From contig CALBGD010000169.1 of the NCBI GenBank assembly GCA_937893735.1, positions 1 to 7,521 of the forward strand: a DNA stretch of 7,521 nt. The letters are read 5' to 3'. A model generated the notes under the pieces. The model ran no database searches, was not told the origin of the DNA, and worked only from the letters and a program-made list of their open reading frames with translations. Position numbers and translations under genes: made by a program. Positions 1 through 5,609 of this stretch are shown here, piece by piece. This stretch comes from an uncultured Clostridia bacterium (GTDB lineage: Bacteria; Bacillota; Clostridia; Oscillospirales; Ruminococcaceae). Each line of letters opens with the position of its first letter. The first letter of the stretch is position 1.

Positions 1-270
1 ATCAAGAGATGCGAGGGCAAGGTTGACGCTGTTGAGACTCCTATCGGCTACCTGCCTAAGAAGGGCGACATCAACCTCAAGGGCATCGAGGACGAGGTTA
101 CTTCCGAAGTTGAGGACAAGCTGCTTGCAGTTGACATCGACCTCTGGAAGAAGGAGATCGCTGAAATGCGCAGATATTACAACGATGATATCAAGGCTAA
201 GGGCGGCAACATTCCTCAGGCTCTGTATGATGAGCTCGACAAGATCGAGGCTCGCCTGAACAAGGCTTAA
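1..270 (+). CDS. pckG: Phosphoenolpyruvate carboxykinase (GTP), C-terminal fragment
   Basis: The first 89 codons visible are open from base 1 and end in TAA at 268-270; the start lies outside the window. The enzyme interconverts oxaloacetate + GTP and PEP + CO2 + GDP in the cytoplasm. In fermentative anaerobes it often runs toward oxaloacetate for succinate formation. The call rests on the C-terminal pattern of GTP-type PEPCKs: ETPIGYLPKKGDINLKGI (residues 12-29 of the fragment) matches the TPIGYIPKE..LNLKGL stretch remembered from animal cytosolic PEPCK. It is followed by a helical tail with LW.KEI (50-55), NIP (73-75) and a final LDKIEARL helix, the same order as in that family. ATP-type PEPCK lacks this tail. 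The catalytic residues (P-loop, metal and PEP site) are upstream and cannot be checked. A strong terminator follows about 30 bases later, so this is the last gene of its transcript. Confidence 0.88.
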   Translation: MKRCEGKVDAVETPIGYLPKKGDINLKGIEDEVTSEVEDKLLAVDIDLWKKEIAEMRRYYNDDIKAKGGNIPQALYDELDKIEARLNKA

Positions 271-299
271 TTGATTCCTAGACGTAACTTAATAATAGA

Positions 300-325
300 G
301 GGGCTGCGGAAACGCAGCCCCTTTT
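300..325 (+). terminator. Rho-independent terminator of pckG
   Basis: A perfect 9-bp GC-rich stem (GGGGCTGCG at 300-308 with CGCAGCCCC at 313-321) has a GAAA tetraloop at 309-312 and a TTTT run at 322-325. It lies 30 bases after the pckG stop and before the next promoter, so it separates pckG from the downstream small gene. Confidence 0.93.
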
Positions 326-361
326 GTGCATAATCGCTAAAAAACGGAGCCGAAATTGTGG

Positions 362-390
362 TAGACAATTTTTGCACAGTGTGATATAAT
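362..390 (+). promoter_or_regulatory. Sigma-A extended -10 promoter for the small Cys-rich gene
   Basis: TAGACA at 362-367 (5 of 6 matches to TTGACA), a 17-bp spacer, then a perfect TATAAT at 385-390. TG at 382-383 gives an extended -10 (TGATATAAT). Transcription should begin near 397, leaving a leader of about 47 bases. The leader contains a 10-bp palindrome GCAGGCCTGC at 405-414. Confidence 0.85.
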
Positions 391-443
391 ATGTATAGAT
401 AGGCGCAGGCCTGCATTACATGGACTGATTGGAGGAAATATAT

Positions 444-659
444 ATGGCAAAGAAAAAGCTGTTTGGCAATAACATAAAGCCCTCCTGCAAATACTGCGAG
501 CTGGGCACTGCCGCTGGCGGCGACAAGATAATCTGCTCAAAGATGGGCGAGGTGAAGGCTTACGATTCCTGCAAGAAGTTCGTGTATTCACCGTTAAAGA
601 GGATCCCAAAGAAGGAGCTTCAGCTTGCTAATTCAGCGGTAAACGATATCGATTTCTGA
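444..659 (+). CDS. Small four-cysteine protein, uncharacterised (71 aa)
   Basis: I do not recognise a named function. The ATG at 444 is chosen because GGAGGA (431-436) lies 7 bases before it; an in-frame ATG at 429 would place the start upstream of that site and has none of its own. The protein is short, basic and soluble, with no signal peptide or membrane segment. It has a basic N-terminus (MAKKKLF) and four cysteines in the order C15-x2-C18-x12-C31-x11-C43. The first pair is a zinc-ribbon-like CxxC; the second half contains YDSCKKFVYSPLKRIP (40-55). Spacing suggests one Zn2+ or Fe-S site, but this is inference. Proteins of this pattern (CKYCE...C...YDSC.KF.Y.PLKR.P) are, from memory, widespread conserved hypotheticals in Clostridia. 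It has its own strong promoter and terminator, so it is monocistronic and probably well expressed. Confidence 0.85.
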   Translation: MAKKKLFGNNIKPSCKYCELGTAAGGDKIICSKMGEVKAYDSCKKFVYSPLKRIPKKELQLANSAVNDIDF

Positions 660-678
660 TTTCACACAAACAAAATTT

Positions 679-704
679 GGGAGGGCGGAAGCCCTCCCGT
701 TTTT
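679..704 (+). terminator. Rho-independent terminator, possibly bidirectional
   Basis: An 8-bp perfect stem (GGGAGGGC at 679-686 with GCCCTCCC at 691-698) has a GGAA loop, then a G and TTTTT (700-704). It ends the small Cys-rich gene 20 bases after its stop. Read from the minus strand the same stem is followed by AAATTTTG, so it could also stop the converging M23 peptidase transcript, less efficiently. I see no better terminator for that gene. Confidence 0.88.
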
Positions 705-710
705 ATATCC

Positions 711-763
711 GCCGCGAAGCGGCACCATTGATTCCGAATTCCGAATTCCGAATTCTGAATTTA
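711..763. repeat. Short hairpin plus tandem 7-bp GAATTCC array
   Basis: A small hairpin (GCCGC at 711-715, GAA loop, GCGGC at 719-723) is followed by tandem units: GATTCC (730-735), GAATTCC (736-742), GAATTCC (743-749), GAATTCT (750-756) and GAATTTA (757-763). Three overlapping-type EcoRI palindromes occur within 20 bases (736, 743, 750). The array runs into the TAA stop (763-761) of the minus-strand M23 gene. Hairpin plus array resembles an interspersed intergenic repeat, though only one copy is in the window. The spacing rules out CRISPR. Confidence 0.75.
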
Positions 764-1492
764 ATTTGTTATCACCGACATGGGGTCGATCCATTTTCCG
801 CCCTGCTTTACGCCGAGGTGGAGGTGCGGCTCCTGCACTATCTCTATCTGGCAGGTGTCGCTGGTCTTTCCGATGGCTGCTCCCTCCTCTATCTCCTGAC
901 CGGTCTTTACGCTGAGCTCCTTGGCAAGACCGCAGTATTCCACGGTAAGTCCGTTGTTCTGCTCAACGGTCACGCAGACTCCCCACAGAGGGTCCTCGCG
1001 TATCTCGGTGACTGTGCCCGCCGACATGGAGCGCACCTCCGTGCCGATGGGGCAGAGTATGTCGCAGCCGTCATGGGTCTTCCAGACGCCGAGCGTTTCG
1101 GATTTCACAAGCTCCCCGTTGCTGAACGGGTGGGATACCTCCCCGGCTACCGGCATGATGTTGCGCGCTTCGCTCTGTACGGGCTTGTTGACCTCCTCGG
1201 CCTCTGTGGTCGCTTCGGAAGCGGCTTCGGCGGCGGGCTGGGGCTTGCTGGTCGTGGTTACTGAGGGCTTATCCTCGCGCTCAACGCCGGACTGCTCCGC
1301 ATTCACCGGAGTGCTCTCCGGCGCGCTGAATGTCCATGTGCTGGTGGTGCTTCCGCTTGTGGTGGGGGTCAGCGTGTCGAGCGTCCGGTTGTATGCCGCA
1401 AATCCCGCCACAGCTATCGCGGCGGCTCCGAGCACTGTCGCTGCTGCGAAAGCCTTGTTATTCAGTAACTTCTTGTTCCTGTCTTTTCTCAT
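761..1492 (-). CDS. Membrane-anchored M23 (LytM/SpoIIQ-like) metallopeptidase
   Basis: 243 residues from the ATG at 1492-1490, chosen because AAAGGA lies 8 bases before it; an in-frame ATG at 1552 has no such site. Layout: basic start (MRKDRNKK), one membrane segment (about 14-33), a long Thr/Ser/Ala/Glu-rich linker (about 40-110), then an M23 fold (about 111-240), so the domain faces outward. Zinc ligands are visible: H140 and D144 (HDGCD) and HLH at 223-225. The motif III position, usually Y-x-H, reads Y186-C187-G188-L189, so the first catalytic histidine of LytM enzymes is absent. LGVWKTHDGCDI followed by EYCGL and HLHLGV resembles SpoIIQ-type proteins, which pair with SpoIIIAH around the forespore in sporulating Firmicutes. 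Catalytic activity is therefore uncertain: the zinc site looks complete but the active site is altered. It could instead be a general M23 endopeptidase. Its promoter looks sigma-A-type rather than forespore-type, and no sporulation gene is adjacent. Confidence 0.87.
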   Translation of the reverse strand: MRKDRNKKLLNNKAFAAATVLGAAAIAVAGFAAYNRTLDTLTPTTSGSTTSTWTFSAPESTPVNAEQSGVEREDKPSVTTTSKPQPAAEAASEATTEAEEVNKPVQSEARNIMPVAGEVSHPFSNGELVKSETLGVWKTHDGCDILCPIGTEVRSMSAGTVTEIREDPLWGVCVTVEQNNGLTVEYCGLAKELSVKTGQEIEEGAAIGKTSDTCQIEIVQEPHLHLGVKQGGKWIDPMSVITN

Positions 1493-1585
1493 GGTGAGTT
1501 TCCTTTCTATGGAATTGTTTTGGTACTGCCCTGTGATTTTGGCTTCGCCCATAGTTTAGCCAGAATATTTCCATTTATTCCGCAA

Positions 1586-1613
1586 ATTATAAAATGCACA
1601 AATATAATGTCAC
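1586..1613 (-). promoter_or_regulatory. Sigma-A promoter for the M23 peptidase gene
   Basis: Read on the minus strand: GTGACA (1613-1608, 5 of 6 matches to TTGACA), a 16-bp spacer, then a perfect TATAAT (1591-1586). Transcription would start near 1579, giving a leader of about 87 bases. This vegetative-type promoter argues against strict forespore (sigma-F/G) control. Confidence 0.7.
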
Positions 1614-1692
1614 AGAACTGTCGGAGCAGGCGCGCCTCGTTTGTGGTTTATCAACAAAAAATCAAATTTTCATAAAAAATTCGCTAAATATC

Positions 1693-1721
1693 TGTACAAT
1701 TCCGTAAAAATCATGTATAAT
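1693..1721 (+). promoter_or_regulatory. Sigma-A promoter for the Na+/phosphate transporter
   Basis: TGTACA at 1693-1698 (4 of 6 -35 matches), a 17-bp spacer, then a perfect TATAAT at 1716-1721. A second TGTACA at 1727-1732 covers the expected transcription start. No recognisable Pho-box array is seen near it. Confidence 0.72.
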
Positions 1722-1798
1722 AGAAATGTACAGTGTTAAAAGTGGTTAATAAAAACGGCAATAAAGAAAAATTGCTGTAAAAACAGGAGAAACTTGCA

Positions 1799-3571
1799 AT
1801 GAATGTCTATGACGTACTGAATCTGCTTGGCGGTATTGCACTGTTCCTTTTCGGAATGCACACGCTCAGCGCTTCACTTGAAAAGCTCGCGGGCGGAAAG
1901 CTCGAAACATGGCTTGAAAAAGCGACCTCCCGACCCATCAAGGGCGTTGTCCTCGGTGCGATAATCACCGCGGTCATACAGTCGTCGGCGGCTACCACCG
2001 TCATGATAATCGGTTTCGTTAACTCCGGACTGATGAAGCTTTCGCAGGCGATCGGAGTTATAATGGGCGCAAACATAGGCACCACTGCCACAAGCTGGCT
2101 GCTGAGCCTTCAGTCGATAGGCGGCTCTGACGGATTCAGCTTCCTGAATATCCTGAAGCCCACCACATTCACACCGGTGCTTGCGGTCATAGGCGTGATA
2201 CTTATAATGTTCACGAAATCCGACCGGAAAAAGACCATCGGCATGATCCTTGCAGGATTCGCCGTGCTGATGTTCGGTATGAATGCCATGTCCTCTGCGA
2301 CCGCCGGTCTTGCTGAGAACGAGGCGTTCTGCAATATCCTGATGATGTTTTCGAACCCTGTGCTCGGCGTTATCGCGGGAGCTGTGCTCACAGCCGCGCT
2401 CCAGTCCTCGTCGGCTTCCATAGGTATCCTCCAGTCGATTGCAATATCCACGGGGAAGGTCACATATTCCGTTGCGCTGCCGCTTCTTCTGGGTCAGAAC
2501 ATCGGCTCCTGCGTGACCGCGCTCATCTCCTCTGTCGGCGCAAACAAGCCCGCTAAGCGCGTTGCGTTCGTTCACCTTTACTTTAACGTTATCGGAACCG
2601 TCGTGTTCCTTTCGATATTCTACCTGTTAAACGCATTCATTGACTTTCCGTTCATGGAGGATTCACTGAGCGCCGTCGGCATTGCGGTCATTCACACGGG
2701 ATTCAATGTGCTTGCTACCGCGCTGTTCCTGCCGTTCACGAAGCAGCTTGAAAAGCTTGCCTGCCTCACCGTCCGCGACGACGAAAAGGACAAGCAGAAT
2801 GCACCTATGCTGCTTGACGAGCGTCTGCTGAACACTCCGTCAGTTGCTATCGAGCAGTGCCGCAACGTATGTATCCGCATGGCGAGACTTACTCAGGAGA
2901 CCCTTAAAATGTCGCTTGAAGCTGTGACGAACTTCGACCAGCGCAAGTGCCAGACGGTAATAGAAAACGAAAATGCCATAGATATCTATGAGGATAAGAT
3001 AGGCTCGTATATCCTGAAGATAAGCTCAAAGGACCTTTCCGAGAACGACAGCAAGATCGTGTCGAGTATGCTCCACACGATAGGCGACCTGGAGCGCATT
3101 TCCGACCACGCGGTAAACATCGTTGAAGCCGCCGAGGAAATGCATGACAAGAAGATAAAGTTCTCTGAGCAGGCTCTCAGGGAGATCCCGGTAATAATCA
3201 ATGCGGTGAGCGAGATACTTGATATGTCGATAAACGCATTTATTGAATCCGACGTCACCATGGCGAAGAACGTCGAGCCGCTGGAGGACGTTATAGACCA
3301 GCTCCGCAACGAGCTCAAGACCAGACATATCGAGCGCCTGCGCAATGGCAAGTGCACCATTGAGCTCGGATTTATCTTACAGGATCTGCTGACGAATTTC
3401 GAGAGAGTTTCCGACCACTGCTCCAATATCGCGGTGTATATCATACAGATAAACGATAACAGCATGGATACTCATGAGTACATGGTGGAGCTGAAGAAGC
3501 TCGACCGCTCGGAATTCATGGACGAATTCAACGACTACAAGGAGAAATACATTCTCCCGGGGCAGTCGTAA
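1799..3571 (+). CDS. Na+/phosphate cotransporter with C-terminal PhoU-like domain
   Basis: 590 residues; ATG at 1799 with AGGAG (1785-1789) 9 bases before it. The first ~320 residues form the NptA/Na-Pi cotransporter II domain: two inverted repeats, each with a QSS signature (QSSAATT at 61-67 and QSSSAS at 202-207) followed by a Gly-Asn-Ile-Gly motif (GANIGTT 90-96, GQNIGSC 232-238). Eight or so hydrophobic segments surround these. The C-terminal ~240 residues are helical and carry the PhoU twin motif: DLERISDHAVNI (430-441) and NFERVSDHCSNI (533-544), both metal-binding type E/D..R.SDH..NI. The protein should import inorganic phosphate driven by Na+ at the cytoplasmic membrane, with the PhoU part in the cytoplasm likely restraining or sensing transport. 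YjbB-type fusions of this architecture are well known in bacteria. It is transcribed alone between its own promoter and terminator. The exact substrate is inferred from the family. Confidence 0.93.
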   Translation: MNVYDVLNLLGGIALFLFGMHTLSASLEKLAGGKLETWLEKATSRPIKGVVLGAIITAVIQSSAATTVMIIGFVNSGLMKLSQAIGVIMGANIGTTATSWLLSLQSIGGSDGFSFLNILKPTTFTPVLAVIGVILIMFTKSDRKKTIGMILAGFAVLMFGMNAMSSATAGLAENEAFCNILMMFSNPVLGVIAGAVLTAALQSSSASIGILQSIAISTGKVTYSVALPLLLGQNIGSCVTALISSVGANKPAKRVAFVHLYFNVIGTVVFLSIFYLLNAFIDFPFMEDSLSAVGIAVIHTGFNVLATALFLPFTKQLEKLACLTVRDDEKDKQNAPMLLDERLLNTPSVAIEQCRNVCIRMARLTQETLKMSLEAVTNFDQRKCQTVIENENAIDIYEDKIGSYILKISSKDLSENDSKIVSSMLHTIGDLERISDHAVNIVEAAEEMHDKKIKFSEQALREIPVIINAVSEILDMSINAFIESDVTMAKNVEPLEDVIDQLRNELKTRHIERLRNGKCTIELGFILQDLLTNFERVSDHCSNIAVYIIQINDNSMDTHEYMVELKKLDRSEFMDEFNDYKEKYILPGQS

Positions 3572-3580
3572 GCTGTAATT

Positions 3581-3610
3581 AAAAAGGGGGTACGAAAGTT
3601 CCCCCTTTTT
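3581..3610 (+). terminator. Rho-independent terminator of the phosphate transporter
   Basis: AAAAAGGGGG (3581-3590) pairs perfectly with CCCCCTTTTT (3601-3610), a 10-bp stem. The loop itself can close as AC-GAAA-GT (3592-3599) above a T.T mismatch. The A/T ends make it potentially active in both directions. It begins 10 bases after the stop. Confidence 0.92.
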
Positions 3611-3671
3611 CGTGTTTGCGGGAATTAAGGCGGAAATGCAACAAAAAGACCGAAAAAATTCACTTTTGCTA

Positions 3672-3700
3672 TTGCAATTTACGGCAAAAGATGATACAAT
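3672..3700 (+). promoter_or_regulatory. Extended -10 promoter for putP
   Basis: TTGCAA at 3672-3677 (4 of 6 matches), a 17-bp spacer, then TACAAT at 3695-3700 preceded by TG at 3692-3693, giving an extended -10 (TGATACAAT). Transcription should start near 3707, four or so bases before a perfect stem-loop. Confidence 0.78.
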
Positions 3701-3710
3701 AATTTTATAT

Positions 3711-3731
3711 GCTGTGCACAGAAGGCACAGC
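3711..3731 (+). promoter_or_regulatory. 5'-end stem-loop in the putP leader
   Basis: GCTGTGC (3711-3717) pairs perfectly with GCACAGC (3725-3731) around a 7-base loop (ACAGAAG). It sits almost exactly at the predicted 5' end of the putP mRNA and 12 bases before the AAAGGAGG site (3744-3751). It could protect the mRNA 5' end or serve as an operator; the sequence does not decide which. Confidence 0.6.
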
Positions 3732-3757
3732 GGCAAAAAAATAAAAGGAGGACGCAA

Positions 3758-5299
3758 ATGGGAGATATTTATGTAATTATCGCATTTGTGATTTATGCAC
3801 TTGTCATTCTTGCAATTGGTATAATTTCCTACAAGAAATCCAAGAGCATGAACGATTATTTTATCGGTGGCAGACAGCTCGGAAGCTGGACGACCGCAAT
3901 TTCAGCGCAGGCTTCTGACATGAGCGGCTGGCTGCTGATGGGACTTCCCGGAGCGATATTCGCCCGCGGTCTTACAGAAAGCTGGATAGCCATAGGTCTG
4001 TTCATCGGAACCTATCTTAACTGGCGTATCCTCGCCTCAAGGCTGCGCAGAATGTCCTATGCGGCAGGCGACGCCATCACTATCCCAGAGTATTTCCAGA
4101 AGCGCTTCTTCACCAAGAACCCTGTTATCCGCTTCGCGTGCGCGGTGATAATTTTCGTGTTCTTTCTTGTGTATACCGCTTCTGCGTTCAGCAGCGGCGC
4201 TAAGCTGTTCAACTATATGTTCGGCACGGATTATACCCTGTCGCTTACCATCGGCGCGTTCATCATCATCTCTTACACGTTCCTGGGCGGATTCTTCGCG
4301 GTCTGCTGGACTGACGTGATACAGGGCATGCTGATGTTCGTGGCTCTGGTCGTGGTTCCCCTGGTGTGCATTTTCCGCACCCCGGACGCAAGCGCAGTGC
4401 AGTTCCTTGATTCTGCGGGCGCTGAGATCTCCAACTACCTCAACCTGTTTGAGGGCGTTGACGGCTCCATTGCGTGGACGACTATCCTTTCCGGACTTGC
4501 ATGGGGACTCGGCTACTTTGGTATGCCGCATATCCTCGTCCGCTTCATGGCTATAAAGTCCAGCGACCTTATCAAGAAATCCAGAATAATCGCGACGATC
4601 TGGGTATTTGTGACCCTCGCTGCGGCTGTTCTCGTGGGAATTTTCGGCTACATATTCCTGCACTCCGCGGGCAATGAGGAGATGCTTGAAGCATTCACCA
4701 AGCTCGGCGATACTGAGAAGATATTCATGTTCCTCAGCAGCAACCTTCTGCCGGGCATAATCGCCGGAATCGTCCTTGCGGCTATTCTCGCCGCTATCAT
4801 GAGCACGGCGGATTCCCAGCTCCTCGTAACTGCTTCCTCAGTCACAAACGATATGTTCAAGCTGTTCAAGAAGGACGCAAAGGACAAGACCCTCATGTGG
4901 ATAAGCCGCGGAACCGTTATCGCGGTCGCAGTCATCGCGTACTTCATCGCACTCGACCCGAACAGCTCCGTTATGGGACTGGTTTCCTACGCATGGGCAG
5001 GACTTGGCGCAGCGTTCGGTCCGGCTATGCTCCTCTCGCTGTTCTGGAAGAGAATGACAATGAGCGGCGCGGTTGCCGGCATTATTTCCGGCGGCGCTGC
5101 GGTAGTCATCTGGGAGATGGTCCCGATAGTTTCCGGCGCTACGCTCTCTGCGGCCACCGGTATCTATTCGCTTCTCCCCGCGTTCGGAATCGCGCTTGCG
5201 GCTGTTATCATCGTGTCGCTCTGCACCAAGGTGGACGGCGATAAGGTGAACGAGCTGTTCGAGCGGTTAAAGACAAGCGGCTCCGAGGCTATCCAGTAA
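3758..5299 (+). CDS. putP: Na+/proline symporter
   Basis: 513 residues, close to the usual ~500 for PutP. ATG at 3758 follows a strong AAAGGAGG (3744-3751) at 6-base spacing. It belongs to the solute:sodium symporter family (LeuT-type fold, 13 predicted membrane segments) and imports proline with Na+. Diagnostic stretches: GGRQLG (37-42); ASDMSGWLLMGLPGAIF (52-68), nearly identical to PutP; ESWIAIG (74-80); GGFFAV.WTD (177-186); and AAIMSTADSQLLV (345-357). Residues equivalent to the E. coli Na+/proline-site positions R40, D55, S57, S340 and T341 appear as R39, D54, S56, S349 and T350, all conserved, so it should be functional. The strong match in the DMSGWLLMGLPG region favours proline over pantothenate (PanF) or sugar members. 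It is a single-gene unit with no putA neighbour, so the proline is probably used as an osmolyte, a Stickland substrate or for protein synthesis. Confidence 0.94.
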   Translation: MGDIYVIIAFVIYALVILAIGIISYKKSKSMNDYFIGGRQLGSWTTAISAQASDMSGWLLMGLPGAIFARGLTESWIAIGLFIGTYLNWRILASRLRRMSYAAGDAITIPEYFQKRFFTKNPVIRFACAVIIFVFFLVYTASAFSSGAKLFNYMFGTDYTLSLTIGAFIIISYTFLGGFFAVCWTDVIQGMLMFVALVVVPLVCIFRTPDASAVQFLDSAGAEISNYLNLFEGVDGSIAWTTILSGLAWGLGYFGMPHILVRFMAIKSSDLIKKSRIIATIWVFVTLAAAVLVGIFGYIFLHSAGNEEMLEAFTKLGDTEKIFMFLSSNLLPGIIAGIVLAAILAAIMSTADSQLLVTASSVTNDMFKLFKKDAKDKTLMWISRGTVIAVAVIAYFIALDPNSSVMGLVSYAWAGLGAAFGPAMLLSLFWKRMTMSGAVAGIISGGAAVVIWEMVPIVSGATLSAATGIYSLLPAFGIALAAVIIVSLCTKVDGDKVNELFERLKTSGSEAIQ

Positions 5300-5314
5300 A
5301 ACTAGCGCATAAAT

Positions 5315-5357
5315 GCAAAGCCCGTCACAGTGGATTTCCAAGCCGTGACGGGCTTGC
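5315..5357 (+). terminator. Long hairpin after putP, no T-run
   Basis: AAGCCCGTCAC (5318-5328) pairs perfectly with GTGACGGGCTT (5345-5355), 11 bp; GC pairs at 5315-5316 with 5356-5357 extend it around one bulged A. The apical part can form TGGA-TT-TCCA (5331-5340). Its place, 15 bases after the putP stop, suggests a 3'-end or mRNA-stabilising structure. No T-run follows (GCTGTGTCGG), so it is not a canonical intrinsic terminator. Confidence 0.55.
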
Positions 5358-5415
5358 TGTGTCGGATTCTCCTGCCCGATTTTGGGCGCTGTATGTGTCA
5401 ATTTATATAAAGCAC

Positions 5416-5472
5416 TCCCGGGGTCCTGCGGGATTTTTGGTGATTTCGCAGAAAAAGCTCCGGGAATTTTAT
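5416..5472 (+). terminator. Two-part hairpin with T-rich tail, candidate putP terminator
   Basis: The outer helix pairs 5416-5424 with 5457-5465 (TCCCGGGGT with GCTCCGGGA, 9 bp including two G.U). The inner helix pairs CTGCG (5426-5430) with CGCAG (5447-5451), separated by an AAAAA bulge (5452-5456) and topped by a 16-base loop. AATTTTATTT follows. It could be the true end of the putP transcript or a small structured RNA. The bulge and large loop make it weaker than the other terminators here. Confidence 0.45.
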
Positions 5473-5531
5473 TTGCGCAACAGCTATGCAACAATGTGTC
5501 CCTTATGGGGTATACTGCCGCACAATGTCCA

Positions 5532-5560
5532 TTGAAAAAAGGGGGAAAACCGTATATAAT
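5532..5560 (+). promoter_or_regulatory. Sigma-A promoter of the acyltransferase-ACP-ketosynthase operon
   Basis: TTGAAA at 5532-5537 (5 of 6 matches), exactly 17 bp, then a perfect TATAAT at 5555-5560. Transcription should start near 5567. No other promoter is evident between here and the window end, so the three downstream genes likely share it. Confidence 0.88.
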
Positions 5561-5571
5561 TATAGTTGGTG

Positions 5572-5591
5572 GTCAGTCGTGACTGACTGAC
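5572..5591 (+). promoter_or_regulatory. Dyad at the operon transcript start: operator or leader hairpin
   Basis: GTCAGTC (5572-5578), GT, GACTGAC (5581-5587) is a perfect 7+2+7 DNA palindrome beginning about 5 bases after the predicted start site. Because GACT is tandemly repeated, the same left arm also pairs with GACTGAC at 5585-5591, giving an RNA hairpin with a 6-base loop that ends 3 bases before the ribosome binding site (GGAAGGAG, 5595-5602). A repressor operator is the simplest reading. It does not match FapR or FabT boxes as I remember them. Confidence 0.55.
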
Positions 5592-5609
5592 GCCGGAAGG
5601 AGCGTGGGA

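Larger units (their letters stand above)
1493..1798. other. Divergent intergenic region (306 bases)
   Basis: No gene is seen here. It holds the minus-strand promoter of the M23 gene (1586-1613), an AT-rich stretch at about 1650-1690 that could act as an UP element, and the plus-strand promoter and leader of the phosphate transporter (1693-1798). A short GC-rich patch (GGCGCGCC-like, about 1629-1640) interrupts the AT-rich DNA. A weak hairpin (GCAAT 1758-1762 with ATTGC 1771-1775) lies in the transporter leader just before its ribosome binding site. Confidence 0.7.
5300..5609. other. 310-base region without a gene: hairpins and a promoter
   Basis: I see no convincing gene on either strand: short open frames here lack ribosome binding sites and recognisable content. 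The region holds a long hairpin after putP (5315-5357), a second two-part hairpin ending in a T-rich tail (5416-5472), the promoter of the acyltransferase operon (5532-5560) and a leader dyad (5572-5591). 5473-5531 is featureless to me. Confidence 0.7.

Noticed and set aside
23..259. 78-residue plus-strand open frame
   Set aside because: It is a shifted-frame shadow of the PEP carboxykinase end, Arg/Ser/Leu-rich, with no ribosome binding site.
730..763. Possible CRISPR array
   Set aside because: Units are 7 bases and directly abutting, with no spacers and no cas genes nearby.
1493..1552. Upstream ATG (1552) extending the M23 protein by 20 residues
   Set aside because: No ribosome binding site precedes it, and the added residues come before the natural basic-plus-membrane anchor start at 1492.
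677..1559. Long plus-strand open frames (677-1264, 921-1559)
   Set aside because: They are antisense to the M23 peptidase, whose frame shows real zinc motifs and a proper start; these frames have low-complexity content and no ribosome binding sites.
1807..3465. Several minus-strand open frames up to 233 residues
   Set aside because: They lie opposite the phosphate transporter, which shows two QSS repeats and PhoU motifs; the antisense frames have no recognisable domain.
4037..4663. 208-residue minus-strand open frame
   Set aside because: Antisense shadow of putP; His/Arg/Glu-rich composition and no start signals.
5267..5582. Short open frames on both strands in the putP downstream region
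   Set aside because: No ribosome binding sites, no conserved-looking content, and they overlap hairpins and the operon promoter.
5604..5609. GTG start for the acyltransferase
   Set aside because: Only one base separates it from the AAGGAG site; the ATG at 5610 has ideal 7-base spacing.
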